Shown: positions 16,153-25,392 of the stretch, piece by piece
How the letters are laid out: every line of letters starts with the position of its first letter
Numbering within the stretch: the first letter of the stretch is position 1
From: Rouxiella sp. WC2420
GTDB taxonomy: Bacteria; Pseudomonadota; Gammaproteobacteria; Enterobacterales; Enterobacteriaceae
DNA: 64,000 nucleotides
Direction: 5' to 3'
Assembly (NCBI RefSeq): GCF_041200025.1
Contig: NZ_CP165628.1
Span: 2,728,001-2,792,000 of the forward strand
The notes under the pieces: model-generated
The model's database searches: none
The model's input: the letters and a program-made list of their open reading frames with translations, nothing else
What the model was told of the DNA's origin: nothing
Made by a program: the position numbers and the translations under genes

Positions 16153-16728
16153 ATGAGAATTATCGTAGGTATTACCGGCGCAACCGGAGCACCTTTGGCA
16201 ATAATGTTATTGCAGATGCTCAAATCTATCCCTGAAGTGGAAACTCATCTCATTATCTCTCGTTGGGGAAAGGCAACTATCGAACTTGAAACGCCTTATC
16301 AGGCCCGCGATGTTATCGGCTTGGCGGATTTTTATCATAGTTCAGCCGATCAGGGAGCCACGATATCTTCAGGTTCCTTTTTAACTGAAGGGATGATTGT
16401 TATCCCTTGCAGCATGAAGACACTGGCAGGCATTCGCAGTGGATACGCCGATGGCCTGATTGGCCGGGCAGCCGATGTGGTACTTAAAGAAAAACGCAAA
16501 CTGATTCTGGTGCCGCGAGAAACACCGTTAAGCACCATTCACCTTGAAAACATGCTGGCATTATCAAAAATGGGCGCCAGCATTATTCCTCCTATGCCCG
16601 CCTGGTATAACCATCCTAAAGATTTAAACGATATTACCCATCACATTGCCTCACGTATTTTGGATCAGTTTTCACTGAAATTCCCTGAGACAAAGCGCTG
16701 GGATGGATTAAAAGAAAGTAGCCGCTAA
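16153..16728 (+). CDS. UbiX-family flavin prenyltransferase (decarboxylase subunit B)
   Basis: This 191-aa protein has the FMN-binding GITGATGAPLAIMLL at its N-terminus, GSFLTEGMIVIPCSMKTLAGI and the RETPLSTIHLENMLALSKMGA motif. UbiX enzymes attach a dimethylallyl group to FMN, making the prenyl-FMN cofactor needed by UbiD decarboxylases. It precedes a UbiD-family gene by 52 bp, as in the bsdBCD/vdcBCD operons for hydroxyarylic acid decarboxylation. Its pairing with that gene suggests a dedicated cofactor supplier rather than housekeeping ubiX. AAGGAG precedes the ATG. Confidence 0.9.
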   Translation: MRIIVGITGATGAPLAIMLLQMLKSIPEVETHLIISRWGKATIELETPYQARDVIGLADFYHSSADQGATISSGSFLTEGMIVIPCSMKTLAGIRSGYADGLIGRAADVVLKEKRKLILVPRETPLSTIHLENMLALSKMGASIIPPMPAWYNHPKDLNDITHHIASRILDQFSLKFPETKRWDGLKESSR

Positions 16729-16780
16729 TTAATCTTCTGATTATCAAGTCTGATTAAAATTAATAAACCGGAGTCAACTT

Positions 16781-18277
16781 ATGTCTGAAAAAGTTAATAA
16801 TAATGTCGACGTTTACGATTTACGTTCAGCCATTGCCTTACTCAAAACCTTCGATGATGAATACATCGAAACCGACGAACCTGTTGACCCTGCCGCAGAG
16901 TTATCAGGCGTTTATCGCTATGTCGGCGCGGGCGGAACGGTTATGCGCCCAACCAGAACCGGCCCGGCGATGGTGTTTAACAAAATCAAAGGCTATGACG
17001 ACTGCCGCGTGTTGATTGGACTGTTAGCATCACGCCAGCGCGTTGCCCGATTGCTAGGTGCACCAAAAGAACAGTTGGGTCATCTGCTGCGCAATTCGGT
17101 AAAACACGCCATTCCGCCGGTAGTCATCCCTAACGATAAAGCCTCTTGTCAGGAGGTGGTGCATTTAGCCACCGATGCAGATTTCGACTTGCGCAGACTG
17201 CTGCCTGCCCCGACCAATACGCCGGAAGATGCAGGTCCGTACTTTACTATGGGGATGTGTTACGCAGCGGACCCGGAAACGGGCGAGCACGATGTCACCA
17301 TTCACCGCCTGTGTGTGCAGGGTAAAGACGAAATTTCGATGTATTTTGTGCCGGGTCGCCATCTGGATCAGTTCCGTATCAAGGCTGAAGAAGCCGGTAA
17401 AGCACTGCCGATCACTATCAGTATTGGCGTGGACCCAGCTATTGAGATTGGTGCCTGTTTCGAGCCGCCAACAACCCCGCTAGGTTACGATGAGCTGGCG
17501 ATTGCCGGAGGCTTGCGCGGTAAAGCCGTGGAGCTGGTCGAGGGGGTTGCCGTCAAGGCGCGTGCCATCGCCAATGCTGAAATTGTGATTGAAGGCGAAC
17601 TGGTACCCAATTATCGCGTGCAGGAAGACCAGCATACTAAAACCGGCAAGGCGATGCCAGAATTCCCTGGTTACACCGGTGATGCGAAAGCTGAAGTTCC
17701 AGTGATCAAAGTCAAGGCTATCACTCACCGCAAGCACCCTTTCCTGCAAACCTGCATTGGGCCAAGCGACGAGCACACCAATCTGGCCGGTATTCCGACC
17801 GAAGCAAGTATTCTCGATATGGTTGAGCGCGCGATACCGGGATTAGTGAAAAATGTGCACTGCCCGTCGCCAGGCACCGGCAAATATGTTGCTTTCTTGC
17901 AGATTGGTAAACGTGGACCCCAGGACGAGGGCCGGCATCGTCAGGCCGCCTTGCTGGCGTTTTCCGCATTCTCTGAGCTGAAACACGTATTTTTAGTCGA
18001 TGATGACGTTGATATCTTTGACCTTTCCGATGTGATGTGGGCAATGACAACCCGTTATCAGGGCGACGTTGATACCATTTTTATTCCAGGCGTGCGCTGC
18101 CATCCGCTGGACCCTTCTCAGGATCCGGCGTTCAGCCCCAGCATTCCAGACCACGGCATTTCCTGCAAAACTATCTATGACTGCACCGTGCCTTATAAGT
18201 TGAGACACAACTTTGAACGTTCAAAATTTATGGAAGTTGACGTCACTCGCTTTATCCCAGACTTTAAGGTGTCATGA
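16781..18277 (+). CDS. UbiD-family prenyl-FMN-dependent decarboxylase (subunit C type)
   Basis: This 498-aa protein is of the UbiD/BsdC family. Landmarks are an N-terminal DLRSAIALLKTF, the cofactor- and metal-binding region HRLCVQGKDEISMYFVPGRHLD, PLGYDELAIAGGLRGKAVELVEG, and the late DDDVDIFDLSDVMWAMTTRYQGDVD typical of hydroxyarylate decarboxylases. It would remove CO2 reversibly from an aromatic or heteroaromatic acid. The small third subunit (BsdD type, about 75 aa) is absent: the 275 bases to the next gene hold only a terminator and operators. Confidence 0.9.
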   Translation: MSEKVNNNVDVYDLRSAIALLKTFDDEYIETDEPVDPAAELSGVYRYVGAGGTVMRPTRTGPAMVFNKIKGYDDCRVLIGLLASRQRVARLLGAPKEQLGHLLRNSVKHAIPPVVIPNDKASCQEVVHLATDADFDLRRLLPAPTNTPEDAGPYFTMGMCYAADPETGEHDVTIHRLCVQGKDEISMYFVPGRHLDQFRIKAEEAGKALPITISIGVDPAIEIGACFEPPTTPLGYDELAIAGGLRGKAVELVEGVAVKARAIANAEIVIEGELVPNYRVQEDQHTKTGKAMPEFPGYTGDAKAEVPVIKVKAITHRKHPFLQTCIGPSDEHTNLAGIPTEASILDMVERAIPGLVKNVHCPSPGTGKYVAFLQIGKRGPQDEGRHRQAALLAFSAFSELKHVFLVDDDVDIFDLSDVMWAMTTRYQGDVDTIFIPGVRCHPLDPSQDPAFSPSIPDHGISCKTIYDCTVPYKLRHNFERSKFMEVDVTRFIPDFKVS

Positions 18278-18299
18278 GATTTCCCCTCGAATGAGATTT

Positions 18300-18311
18300 A
18301 TTGCTAGCAAT
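18300..18311. promoter_or_regulatory. operator copy 1 of the ATTGCTAGCAAT palindrome
   Basis: ATTGCTAGCAAT is a perfect 12-base palindrome 23 bp after the UbiD stop. An identical copy is at 18479-18490, 179 bp away centre to centre (about 17 helical turns, so looping is possible). Two near-identical copies are upstream of the amidohydrolase at 27502. Confidence 0.6.
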
Positions 18312-18328
18312 TAGCACCAAGACGATGC

Positions 18329-18358
18329 AGGGCTGCCCAAAAGATGCGCAGCCCTTTC
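18329..18358 (+). terminator. rho-independent terminator after the UbiX/UbiD operon
   Basis: AGGGCTGC and GCAGCCCT form a perfect 8-base stem with an 11-base loop, followed by TTCT. It separates the decarboxylase operon from the ABC transporter operon. Confidence 0.7.
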
Positions 18359-18478
18359 TAAATGCCTCCCGTACCTCCTAAACCCAAAAACCTTTCACCA
18401 TCCTTACCCATTGAAATAAATAGAAAAGAACATTATTTTAAATTTACATCTTGCTTGGCACGATGGTTGCTTTTAATA

Positions 18479-18490
18479 ATTGCTAGCAAT
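18479..18490. promoter_or_regulatory. operator copy 2 of the ATTGCTAGCAAT palindrome, before the ABC transporter operon
   Basis: This perfect ATTGCTAGCAAT palindrome lies 77-88 bp upstream of the binding-protein ATG, where a promoter should be. It is followed at once by GTGGCTAG, a partial echo. It is identical to the copy at 18300 and most likely binds the same regulator as the 27456/27477 pair. Confidence 0.65.
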
Positions 18491-18566
18491 GTGGCTAGTG
18501 TTTCCCGCCCATGCATGTTCTCGCTGGTGCGGTAATTGCCCCCATTAATGTGTGAAGGAAGCTCAG

Positions 18567-20147
18567 ATGAAAAAGTACGTGCTGCCGCTTTTATTGACTT
18601 GCATCGCGACGCAGGCCGCCGAGGCCGAGAATATTGTTCGCTGGGCCGTTGCTGCCGATATTCCCACCCTGGATCCGGACGCCTTTGCATCCACCACGGC
18701 TTTGACTTTTCAAAATCACATTTACGAGGCTCTGCTTCAGCGCGACAACGATTTAAAACTGCAACCGACACTGGCAACACGCTGGGAGTTTATCAATGAC
18801 ACCACGTTGCGCTTTTATCTGCGTCAGGGCGTGAAATTTCAAAACGGTGATGATTTTGATTCTTCCGATGTCGTCGCCTCGATTGCTCGCGTTACCGATC
18901 CCGATTCAGGCATTCGTGCCAATGCTTCAACGATTAAAGACGCGGTAGCGGTGGATAAATACACCGTTGATATTCATCTCAAACAAAAAAGTGGTATCGC
19001 GCTCAATGAACTTAGCGGCGTAATGATGATGGATAAAGAATGGATGACTCAGCATAACGCGCTTAAACCTACTAGCATGAGTCAGGGAACCGAGGGTTAC
19101 GCAACCAATAATACCAACGGCACAGGGCCGTTTATGCTTGTCAGCCGCCAGCGCGAATCACAGATGGTTTTAAAGAAGAACCCAACCTGGTGGAATAAGG
19201 ACCATTCAGAAGGCAACGTCGATCAGATTATCTTTAAACCTATTACCTCAGACGCCACTCGGCTATCGGGAATACTGGCGAAAGAATATGATCTGGTGAC
19301 CAGCGTGCCTTTGCAGGACATCGACAGGCTGCGCAAAGACAACACTATTCAGACGTTGGTTAGCCCTTCTTTGCGGGTAGATTTTTTGACCTTTAATCTG
19401 CGTGACACCCTTAACGCCGGCAACGTGGACGGCAAGAATCCGCTCAAGGATTTACGTGTCCGTCAGGCACTGATGATGGCGGTCAATCGCCAGGCGATTA
19501 GTCAAAAAATCATGCGCGACATGACTCAGGTCGCCAACACTTATCTCGCCCCGCAGATCCCGGGTTATGATGCAGCCAATGCGATTAAACTTGATTACGA
19601 TCCAGTCAAGGCCAAAGCGCTGCTGGCAGAAGCTGGCTATGGCAAAGGCTTCAAGCTGGCATTTGACTGCGTGGAAGGTTCTTACATGAACGCGCCACAG
19701 TGGTGTCAGGCGGTACAAAGTTACTGGGCCAAAATAGGCGTTACCGCCACTCTGACCATGCACACCAACAGTGTGTATAACCAAATCACAGATAATGGCA
19801 AAACTGATATCGCAGTATTGGGCTGGGCCAATCTGCCCATCATGGACGCCTACAGTATTTCAGTTCAGCTGCTGCACACCAATGATAATACCGGTTTTGG
19901 TATGTTTAATATCCCTCGCTATTCCAACAAGCAGGTTGACCAGTTAATTGAAGCGTCTATTCCTGAACTCGATGATAAAAAACGCACTGATATGCTGCGC
20001 CAGGAAATAAATCTGGCTCAGGCCGACTTGCCTTATATGCCAATGCATTATGAGCCGGTGGTGTGGGTGGAAAATAAAAACCTGACGCTCAAGCAGAGCC
20101 CGGATAATGTTGTCCGCCTCTGGTATGCCCGCGTTAATCAGAACTGA
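18567..20147 (+). CDS. oligopeptide/dipeptide-type ABC transporter substrate-binding protein
   Basis: This 526-aa family-5 binding protein (DppA/OppA fold) has a signal peptide ending QAAEA-ENIV. Family motifs include ADIPTLDPDAFAS, LATRWEFINDTTLRFYLRQGVKFQNGD, NPLKDLRVRQALMMAVNR and DYDPVKAKALLAEAGY. The start is the ATG at 18567 (AAGGA upstream); a GTG 15 bases earlier is unlikely. Members import peptides, but also nickel, opines and other N-containing solutes. Here the operon continues into amidohydrolases, so the ligand is probably a cyclic amide or heterocycle precursor rather than a plain peptide. Confidence 0.9.
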   Translation: MKKYVLPLLLTCIATQAAEAENIVRWAVAADIPTLDPDAFASTTALTFQNHIYEALLQRDNDLKLQPTLATRWEFINDTTLRFYLRQGVKFQNGDDFDSSDVVASIARVTDPDSGIRANASTIKDAVAVDKYTVDIHLKQKSGIALNELSGVMMMDKEWMTQHNALKPTSMSQGTEGYATNNTNGTGPFMLVSRQRESQMVLKKNPTWWNKDHSEGNVDQIIFKPITSDATRLSGILAKEYDLVTSVPLQDIDRLRKDNTIQTLVSPSLRVDFLTFNLRDTLNAGNVDGKNPLKDLRVRQALMMAVNRQAISQKIMRDMTQVANTYLAPQIPGYDAANAIKLDYDPVKAKALLAEAGYGKGFKLAFDCVEGSYMNAPQWCQAVQSYWAKIGVTATLTMHTNSVYNQITDNGKTDIAVLGWANLPIMDAYSISVQLLHTNDNTGFGMFNIPRYSNKQVDQLIEASIPELDDKKRTDMLRQEINLAQADLPYMPMHYEPVVWVENKNLTLKQSPDNVVRLWYARVNQN

Positions 20148-20165
20148 GAATAGAGAGAACGTACA

Positions 20166-21131
20166 ATGGTAAGTTATATCATTAAACGACTGTTGCAAAT
20201 GATTGGCCTAATGCTGGCCGTGGCCTTTATTTCATTCAGCATGTTTCAGTACTTGGGCGATCCCATTAATAATATGCTTCCTGAGAGCGCAACCCAGCAG
20301 GAGCGTAATGACTTACGCATGAAATTAGGCCTTGGCGACCCGATGCTGACTCAGTTTGGGCATTTTATTGTGCGTATTTGCCACGGTGATTTTGGTATTT
20401 CCTATTATAACCAGGTCGACGTATTCCATTTAATTATGGAGCGCCTCCCCGCTACGCTAGAACTGGTTATCGTTGCCGTGGCAATTTCGCTGCTGGTTGG
20501 TTTTCCGCTGGGAGTCTGGTCGGCAATCAGCAAGAATCGGCTGCTGCTGGGTCTGGTGCAGCTCCTTTCACTGATTGGCGTGTCACTGCCGAGCTTTCTG
20601 ATAGGCATTCTGCTAATTATTGTGTTCTCGGTTTATCTGGGGATATTCCCCTCCAGCGGTCGCGGCGCAACCACTCATTTTGGCCTGTGGAGCACCGGTT
20701 TGCTTAGCATCGGCGGCTGGAAATCTATTGTGCTGCCCGCGCTGTCTCTTTCGTTATTTATGATCACGCTGATAATGCGTTTGGTGCGTTCAGAAATGCT
20801 CGAAGTGATGCGCACTGACTATATTAAATTTGCCAAAGCGCGTGGATTACATAAGGCCAGTATTTATTATCGCCACGCGCTGCGCAATGCGTTATTGCCA
20901 GTAGTCACTATTGTCGGACTGCAGATCGGCGGACTTATTGCTTTTGCGATTGTTACCGAAACCGTTTTTCAATGGCCCGGCATGGGGCTGCTTTTCATTC
21001 AGGCGATTAATAATGTCGATATTCCGGTTATTTCGGCTTACCTAATATTCATCGCATTAATCTTCATTGTCATTAATACCTTGGTGGATCTGCTGTATTA
21101 CCTGATCGACCCGCGTATGAAAAAGTCCTGA
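20166..21131 (+). CDS. oligopeptide-type ABC transporter permease (DppB-like)
   Basis: This 321-aa inner-membrane permease has six hydrophobic segments. The N-terminal KRLLQMIGLMLAVAFISF is typical of DppB/GsiC, the cytoplasmic coupling loop is YIKFAKARGLHKASIYYRHAL, and the C-terminus is LVDLLYYLIDPRMK. It begins 18 bp after the binding-protein gene and ends 11 bp before its partner permease, so both are in one operon. Confidence 0.92.
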   Translation: MVSYIIKRLLQMIGLMLAVAFISFSMFQYLGDPINNMLPESATQQERNDLRMKLGLGDPMLTQFGHFIVRICHGDFGISYYNQVDVFHLIMERLPATLELVIVAVAISLLVGFPLGVWSAISKNRLLLGLVQLLSLIGVSLPSFLIGILLIIVFSVYLGIFPSSGRGATTHFGLWSTGLLSIGGWKSIVLPALSLSLFMITLIMRLVRSEMLEVMRTDYIKFAKARGLHKASIYYRHALRNALLPVVTIVGLQIGGLIAFAIVTETVFQWPGMGLLFIQAINNVDIPVISAYLIFIALIFIVINTLVDLLYYLIDPRMKKS

Positions 21132-21142
21132 GCGAGAACATT

Positions 21143-22126
21143 ATGATTAATCCTGACTCCCAGCATCCCGTTGAATTTAACCCGGCACAAGCACCTGGCA
21201 GGTTGAAACTATTACGCCAAAGCCTACTTGCCTTTGCAGATAGTGATTTCCTGTATTATTTCTGGAAATCAAAGATAACCGTACTGGCTTTTATCTGGAC
21301 AGTGATACTGCTGGTTTCCGGCGTTTTCAGCGGTTGGCTGGCACCCTATTCCATTTTTGACGCCTCGAGTTTTGATTTGATGAACTCCGAGCTGCCTCCT
21401 TCCTGGATGACGGGCGGTGATGCACATTTCTGGCTCGGCACTGACGTACAGGGCCGCGACCTGCTGTCGCTAATCCTTTATGGGCTGCATATTTCACTGA
21501 TTGTCGGCCTTACCAGCGTGGGGCTTTCTCTGCTGCTGGGCGTGCTCCTTGGAGTATTGAGCGGCTATCTTGGGGGATGGATTGATACCCTGATTATGCG
21601 CTTCGCCGACGCGATGCTAAGTATTCCAACTATTATGTTTTCCTTGCTTATCAGCGGCGTAGCGCGCGGAATTTTGCCTAAAGAGCTGCAGGCGGAGATA
21701 GCGATGCCGATTATCGTCGCTTCGATAACGCTCACCGGCTGGATGCAATACGCCCGAACCATTCGCAGTCTGACTATTCTTGAAAAACAAAAAGAGTACG
21801 TGCTGGCTTCGAAAGTCAGCGGTGGTCGTGACCTGCACATTATGTTCGCGCATATTTTGCCCAATGTGTTAAGCCCGGTTTCCGTGCTGGCTACCCTGCA
21901 TCTTGGTTTAGCTATTTTGACAGAAGCGACGCTGTCTTTTCTCGGCGTTGGCATGCCGCCTGACCAGCCTTCTCTTGGCACTCTGATTAATGAAGGCAAC
22001 CAGTACCTGTTTTCCGGACAGTGGTGGGTGGTGTTGTTCCCGGCATTAGTATTGGTGACATTGTCACTTGCGTTTAACATCCTCGGCGACTGGCTGCGGG
22101 ATATTCTCAACCCTAAACTACGATAG
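21143..22126 (+). CDS. oligopeptide-type ABC transporter permease (DppC-like)
   Basis: This 327-aa inner-membrane permease has a cytoplasmic N-terminal tail, then six membrane segments. It carries the DppC/GsiD motifs LGTDVQGRDLLSLILYG, YVLASKVSGGRDLHIMFAHILPN (coupling loop) and TLSFLGVGMPPDQPSLG. It partners the DppB-like permease upstream. Spacing to its neighbours is about 10 bp on each side. Confidence 0.92.
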   Translation: MINPDSQHPVEFNPAQAPGRLKLLRQSLLAFADSDFLYYFWKSKITVLAFIWTVILLVSGVFSGWLAPYSIFDASSFDLMNSELPPSWMTGGDAHFWLGTDVQGRDLLSLILYGLHISLIVGLTSVGLSLLLGVLLGVLSGYLGGWIDTLIMRFADAMLSIPTIMFSLLISGVARGILPKELQAEIAMPIIVASITLTGWMQYARTIRSLTILEKQKEYVLASKVSGGRDLHIMFAHILPNVLSPVSVLATLHLGLAILTEATLSFLGVGMPPDQPSLGTLINEGNQYLFSGQWWVVLFPALVLVTLSLAFNILGDWLRDILNPKLR

Positions 22127-22135
22127 GACGCGACG

Positions 22136-23113
22136 ATGAATAGCCATAATTTACCTCCAGCACCGTTACTCCAGGTTGAAGGGTTGAGTGTGGAATTTAT
22201 GCACCGTAAAGGCGCTCTACAGGCTATCCGTGACGTCTCGTTCACGCTGAAGGCCGGCGAAATCCTCGGTGTGGTTGGCGAGTCGGGAGCCGGTAAATCG
22301 TTGACCGGTGCTGCTATCTCCGGCCTGCTCGAGTTACCGGGTCGCATCAGCGCAGGCAAAATATTCTTCAACGGTCAACGCATTGATAATCTTGATGAAT
22401 CGAGCAGGCGTCTGCTGCGCGGCAGAAAGATTAGCTGCATCTTTCAAGACCCCTTGACCAGCCTCAATCCGGTGCTGACTATCGGCGAACAGCTGATTGA
22501 AACCATTCGTACCCACCTGCCGCTCGACGCCCGACAAAGCCGCCAGCGAGCCATCGAGTTAATGGGGGAAGTGGGTATCAGCAGCGCCGAACAGCGGTTG
22601 GAACAGTATCCTCATCAGTTTTCAGGAGGAATGCGCCAGCGAATTATTATTGCGCTGGCGCTGTGCGTTGAACCGGAATTAGTGATTGCCGATGAGCCAA
22701 CCACTGCGCTTGACGTCTCGGTGCAGGCGCAGGTGCTGGGGCTGCTAAAACGCCTGTGCAGGCAACATGGCGCCGCGGTGATGATTATTACTCACGATAT
22801 GGGAGTGATCGCCGAAATTTGTGACCGTGTTGCGGTTATGTACGCCGGTCAGCTTATTGAAACTGGCCCTGTGAAGCAGGTTTTGCTGCAACCGTTACAC
22901 CCTTATACCCGTGGCCTGATGGCCTCGATCCCAAGCCTCACCGAGCGGCGTGAACGTCTGGCACAAATTGACGGTTCAATGCCGCGCCTTAATCAATTGC
23001 CCAGCGGCTGTTCTTTTCATCCCCGCTGCTCGCAACGACTTGAGCAATGTTGCCAACTTTCACCCGCGCTGGAAAACCGCGGTGAAACGCGCGTTGCCTG
23101 TCTGAATCTTTAA
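22136..23113 (+). CDS. oligopeptide-type ABC transporter ATPase (DppD-like)
   Basis: This is a 325-aa ATPase. Walker A is GESGAGKS, the Q-loop region is FQDPLTSLNPVLTIGEQ, the signature is FSGGMRQRIIIALAL and Walker B is LVIADEPTTALDV. It ends in the OppD/DppD C-terminal extension LPSGCSFHPRCSQRLEQC, whose cysteines commonly bind an iron-sulfur cluster. It is the fourth gene in the transport operon, nine bases from the next ATPase. Confidence 0.92.
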   Translation: MNSHNLPPAPLLQVEGLSVEFMHRKGALQAIRDVSFTLKAGEILGVVGESGAGKSLTGAAISGLLELPGRISAGKIFFNGQRIDNLDESSRRLLRGRKISCIFQDPLTSLNPVLTIGEQLIETIRTHLPLDARQSRQRAIELMGEVGISSAEQRLEQYPHQFSGGMRQRIIIALALCVEPELVIADEPTTALDVSVQAQVLGLLKRLCRQHGAAVMIITHDMGVIAEICDRVAVMYAGQLIETGPVKQVLLQPLHPYTRGLMASIPSLTERRERLAQIDGSMPRLNQLPSGCSFHPRCSQRLEQCCQLSPALENRGETRVACLNL

Positions 23114-23122
23114 GGAGCCACG

Positions 23123-24199
23123 ATGAATATCATGAAACACGTTGTACCGCTGACTGCCGTGGCCCCAGAACAGACGGCAGCGGTTGGTCAATCGCCTCAC
23201 ACCCTGATGCAGGTTGAAGATCTGCACATCAGCTTCGAAATGGGCACCGGTGGCCTGTTTACACGCCAACCCAAACAGCGCTTGCAGGCAGTGAGAGGGA
23301 TAAGCTTTAGTGTGAAACAGGGCGAAACCTTCAGCCTGGTCGGCGAATCAGGCTGCGGAAAATCAACCGTAGCTCGCGCGCTGGCCGGTCTTTATGCTCC
23401 GACGCAGGGGAAGATTTTCCATGCGGGCAAAGCGCTAAATCCGGGAGAGACTTCACCTGGCCGTGGCATTCAGATGATTTTTCAGGACCCCTACGCCAGC
23501 CTGAATCCACGCTGGCGCGTCGAACGTATTATTGCCGAACCGCTGCGACTGCAAAATCGCGTGGGTAACACCCGTCAGGCTCGTGGGCAGATTGCCGCGC
23601 TGCTGCGCCAGGTCGGGCTTGCCGAAGCGGATATGTTCAAGTTTCCGCATGAGTTTTCCGGCGGCCAGCGGCAGCGTATTTCTATCGCCCGTGCCCTTGC
23701 CACCCAGCCAGACTTCCTAATCTGCGACGAGCCAACTTCGGCGCTAGATGTTTCAGTTCAGGCACAAGTGCTTAATCTAATGAGCGATTTGCAAGATTCG
23801 CTCGGTCTGACCTACTTTTTTATCAGTCACAATATGTCGGTCATCGCGCATATTTCCGATCGCGTGGGGGTAATGTATTTGGGGCGCATCGTGGAACTGG
23901 GGCCGGTTGACGAGATTTTCCGCCAGCCGGGACACCCCTATACCCGAATGCTGATTGACGCCATCCCCAAAATTGAGCAACCAAGCCAAACGCGTAGCGG
24001 AATTTCGGGTGAGATGCCTAGCGCGCTCTCGCCGCCATCGGGCTGTGCGTTTCATCCGCGCTGCCCGCAGGCGACTGATATTTGTCGTCAGGTTGCGCCG
24101 CCAGTGCAAGCCATGTCCGAGCTTCACCAGATTGAATGTCACCATCCGGCCGCCACGGCGCGCCCTTCTTTACAGGTTATAACAGGAGAAAATCGATGA
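23123..24199 (+). CDS. oligopeptide-type ABC transporter ATPase (DppF-like)
   Basis: This is a 358-aa ATPase. An N-terminal extension of about 28 residues precedes the domain. Walker A is GESGCGKST, the signature FSGGQRQRISIARALA, and Walker [19 protein letters not shown]. It has the C-terminal PPSGCAFHPRCPQATDIC of the DppF/OppF group. Its TGA overlaps the ATG of the downstream amidohydrolase (ATGA), tying the transporter to that enzyme by translational coupling. Confidence 0.92.
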   Translation: MNIMKHVVPLTAVAPEQTAAVGQSPHTLMQVEDLHISFEMGTGGLFTRQPKQRLQAVRGISFSVKQGETFSLVGESGCGKSTVARALAGLYAPTQGKIFHAGKALNPGETSPGRGIQMIFQDPYASLNPRWRVERIIAEPLRLQNRVGNTRQARGQIAALLRQVGLAEADMFKFPHEFSGGQRQRISIARALATQPDFLICDEPTSALDVSVQAQVLNLMSDLQDSLGLTYFFISHNMSVIAHISDRVGVMYLGRIVELGPVDEIFRQPGHPYTRMLIDAIPKIEQPSQTRSGISGEMPSALSPPSGCAFHPRCPQATDICRQVAPPVQAMSELHQIECHHPAATARPSLQVITGENR

Positions 24200-25392
24200 G
24201 CTCGTCTTTACTTTTAAAGCAGGTCCGCCCGTTTAACGGCACTGAGACAGTAGACGTATTAATCAAGGATGGAACGATCGTTGAAATCGGCGCCAATATT
24301 TCCAGCATTTCCGCGCAGACAGAGATTATCGAGGGCAATAATCAGCTATTACTGCCCGGTTTTATCGACGGCCACGCCCACATTGATAAAAGCCTCTGGG
24401 GACGCGAATGGTACGAAAACGACGTGCCGCGAAATTTACCGGCAATTATCGCCAACGAGCGCGCCTATCGCCGCGAACATCACCCTGATCCACAGCTGCA
24501 GTCTGAACGAATTGCGCGGCATTGCATCAGCCGTGGTACTTCTTTTATTCGCACACACATTGACGTTGATAATGAAATTGGCGTCAGTCATGTCGAGGGC
24601 GTGCTGGAAACCAGAGAGAAGCTGGCCCACGCGATTGATATCGAGACCGTTGCCTTCCCGCAAAGTGGTATTTTAGAAAACCCAGGCGCGGAAAAATATC
24701 TTGAGCAGGCGCTGATCCTCGGTGCGGACTATATCGGCGGACTCGACCCGTGTACCTATGAAAAAGATCCCATTGCCCACCTGAATATTATTTTCCGGCT
24801 GGCGGCAAAATACGGTAAAGGGGTTGATATTCACCTGCACGAGCGCGGCGAAGTTGGCGCGTTCAGCGTGGAGCGCATTCTGGATAAAACCCGTGAATTT
24901 GGCCTCGCCGGTAAGGTCACCATCAGTCACGCATTCTGTCTGGGGATGGTCGAGGCAGATCGGCAAAAATGGTTTGCCGAACAGTTGGCCGAGTTGGGAA
25001 TTTCGATTGCCACCACGGCTCCGGTTGACGTTGCAGTGCCTCCTTATCTGCTGTTGCGCGAACTCGGTGTCGATGTCTGCGCCGGAAACGACGGCATTCG
25101 CGATACATGGAGCCCTTATGGCAACGGCGATATGTTGCACCGCGCGATGATGGTTGGGCTGCGTTATCGCTGGCGCAAAGACAGCGAAATGCTTAATGCG
25201 CTGGAAGCCATCACCTACGGCGGAGCCAGAGTCATGAAACGTGAAAATTACGGCATCGAGGTAGGATGCCACGCCGATCTGGTACTGCTGCCCGCTCGCG
25301 TGTTGGCCGAAGCCATTGTGGCACAGCCGATGCCGCGCACGGTTATCAAGCACGGTAAGGTGGTGGCCACCGCTGGTGAGTGTCTGTTCTGA
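24196..25392 (+). CDS. amidohydrolase, cytosine-deaminase-like (intact metal site)
   Basis: This is a 398-aa amidohydrolase-superfamily enzyme from the ATG at 24196, which overlaps the preceding stop; AGGAG is upstream. All ligands expected for the CodA/AtzC group are visible: HxH in GFIDGHAHIDKSLWG, histidine in IHLHERGE, histidine in TISHAFCLG and aspartate in AGNDGIRDTWSPYGNGDM. It probably hydrolyses an amine or amide on a nitrogen heterocycle. Its stop overlaps the next gene's start (TGATG). Confidence 0.88.
   Translation: MSSSLLLKQVRPFNGTETVDVLIKDGTIVEIGANISSISAQTEIIEGNNQLLLPGFIDGHAHIDKSLWGREWYENDVPRNLPAIIANERAYRREHHPDPQLQSERIARHCISRGTSFIRTHIDVDNEIGVSHVEGVLETREKLAHAIDIETVAFPQSGILENPGAEKYLEQALILGADYIGGLDPCTYEKDPIAHLNIIFRLAAKYGKGVDIHLHERGEVGAFSVERILDKTREFGLAGKVTISHAFCLGMVEADRQKWFAEQLAELGISIATTAPVDVAVPPYLLLRELGVDVCAGNDGIRDTWSPYGNGDMLHRAMMVGLRYRWRKDSEMLNALEAITYGGARVMKRENYGIEVGCHADLVLLPARVLAEAIVAQPMPRTVIKHGKVVATAGECLF

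Noticed and set aside
18278-18551. Small third decarboxylase subunit (BsdD type) after the UbiD gene
   Set aside because: No frame with the cysteine-rich BsdD pattern; the stretch is a terminator and two operators.
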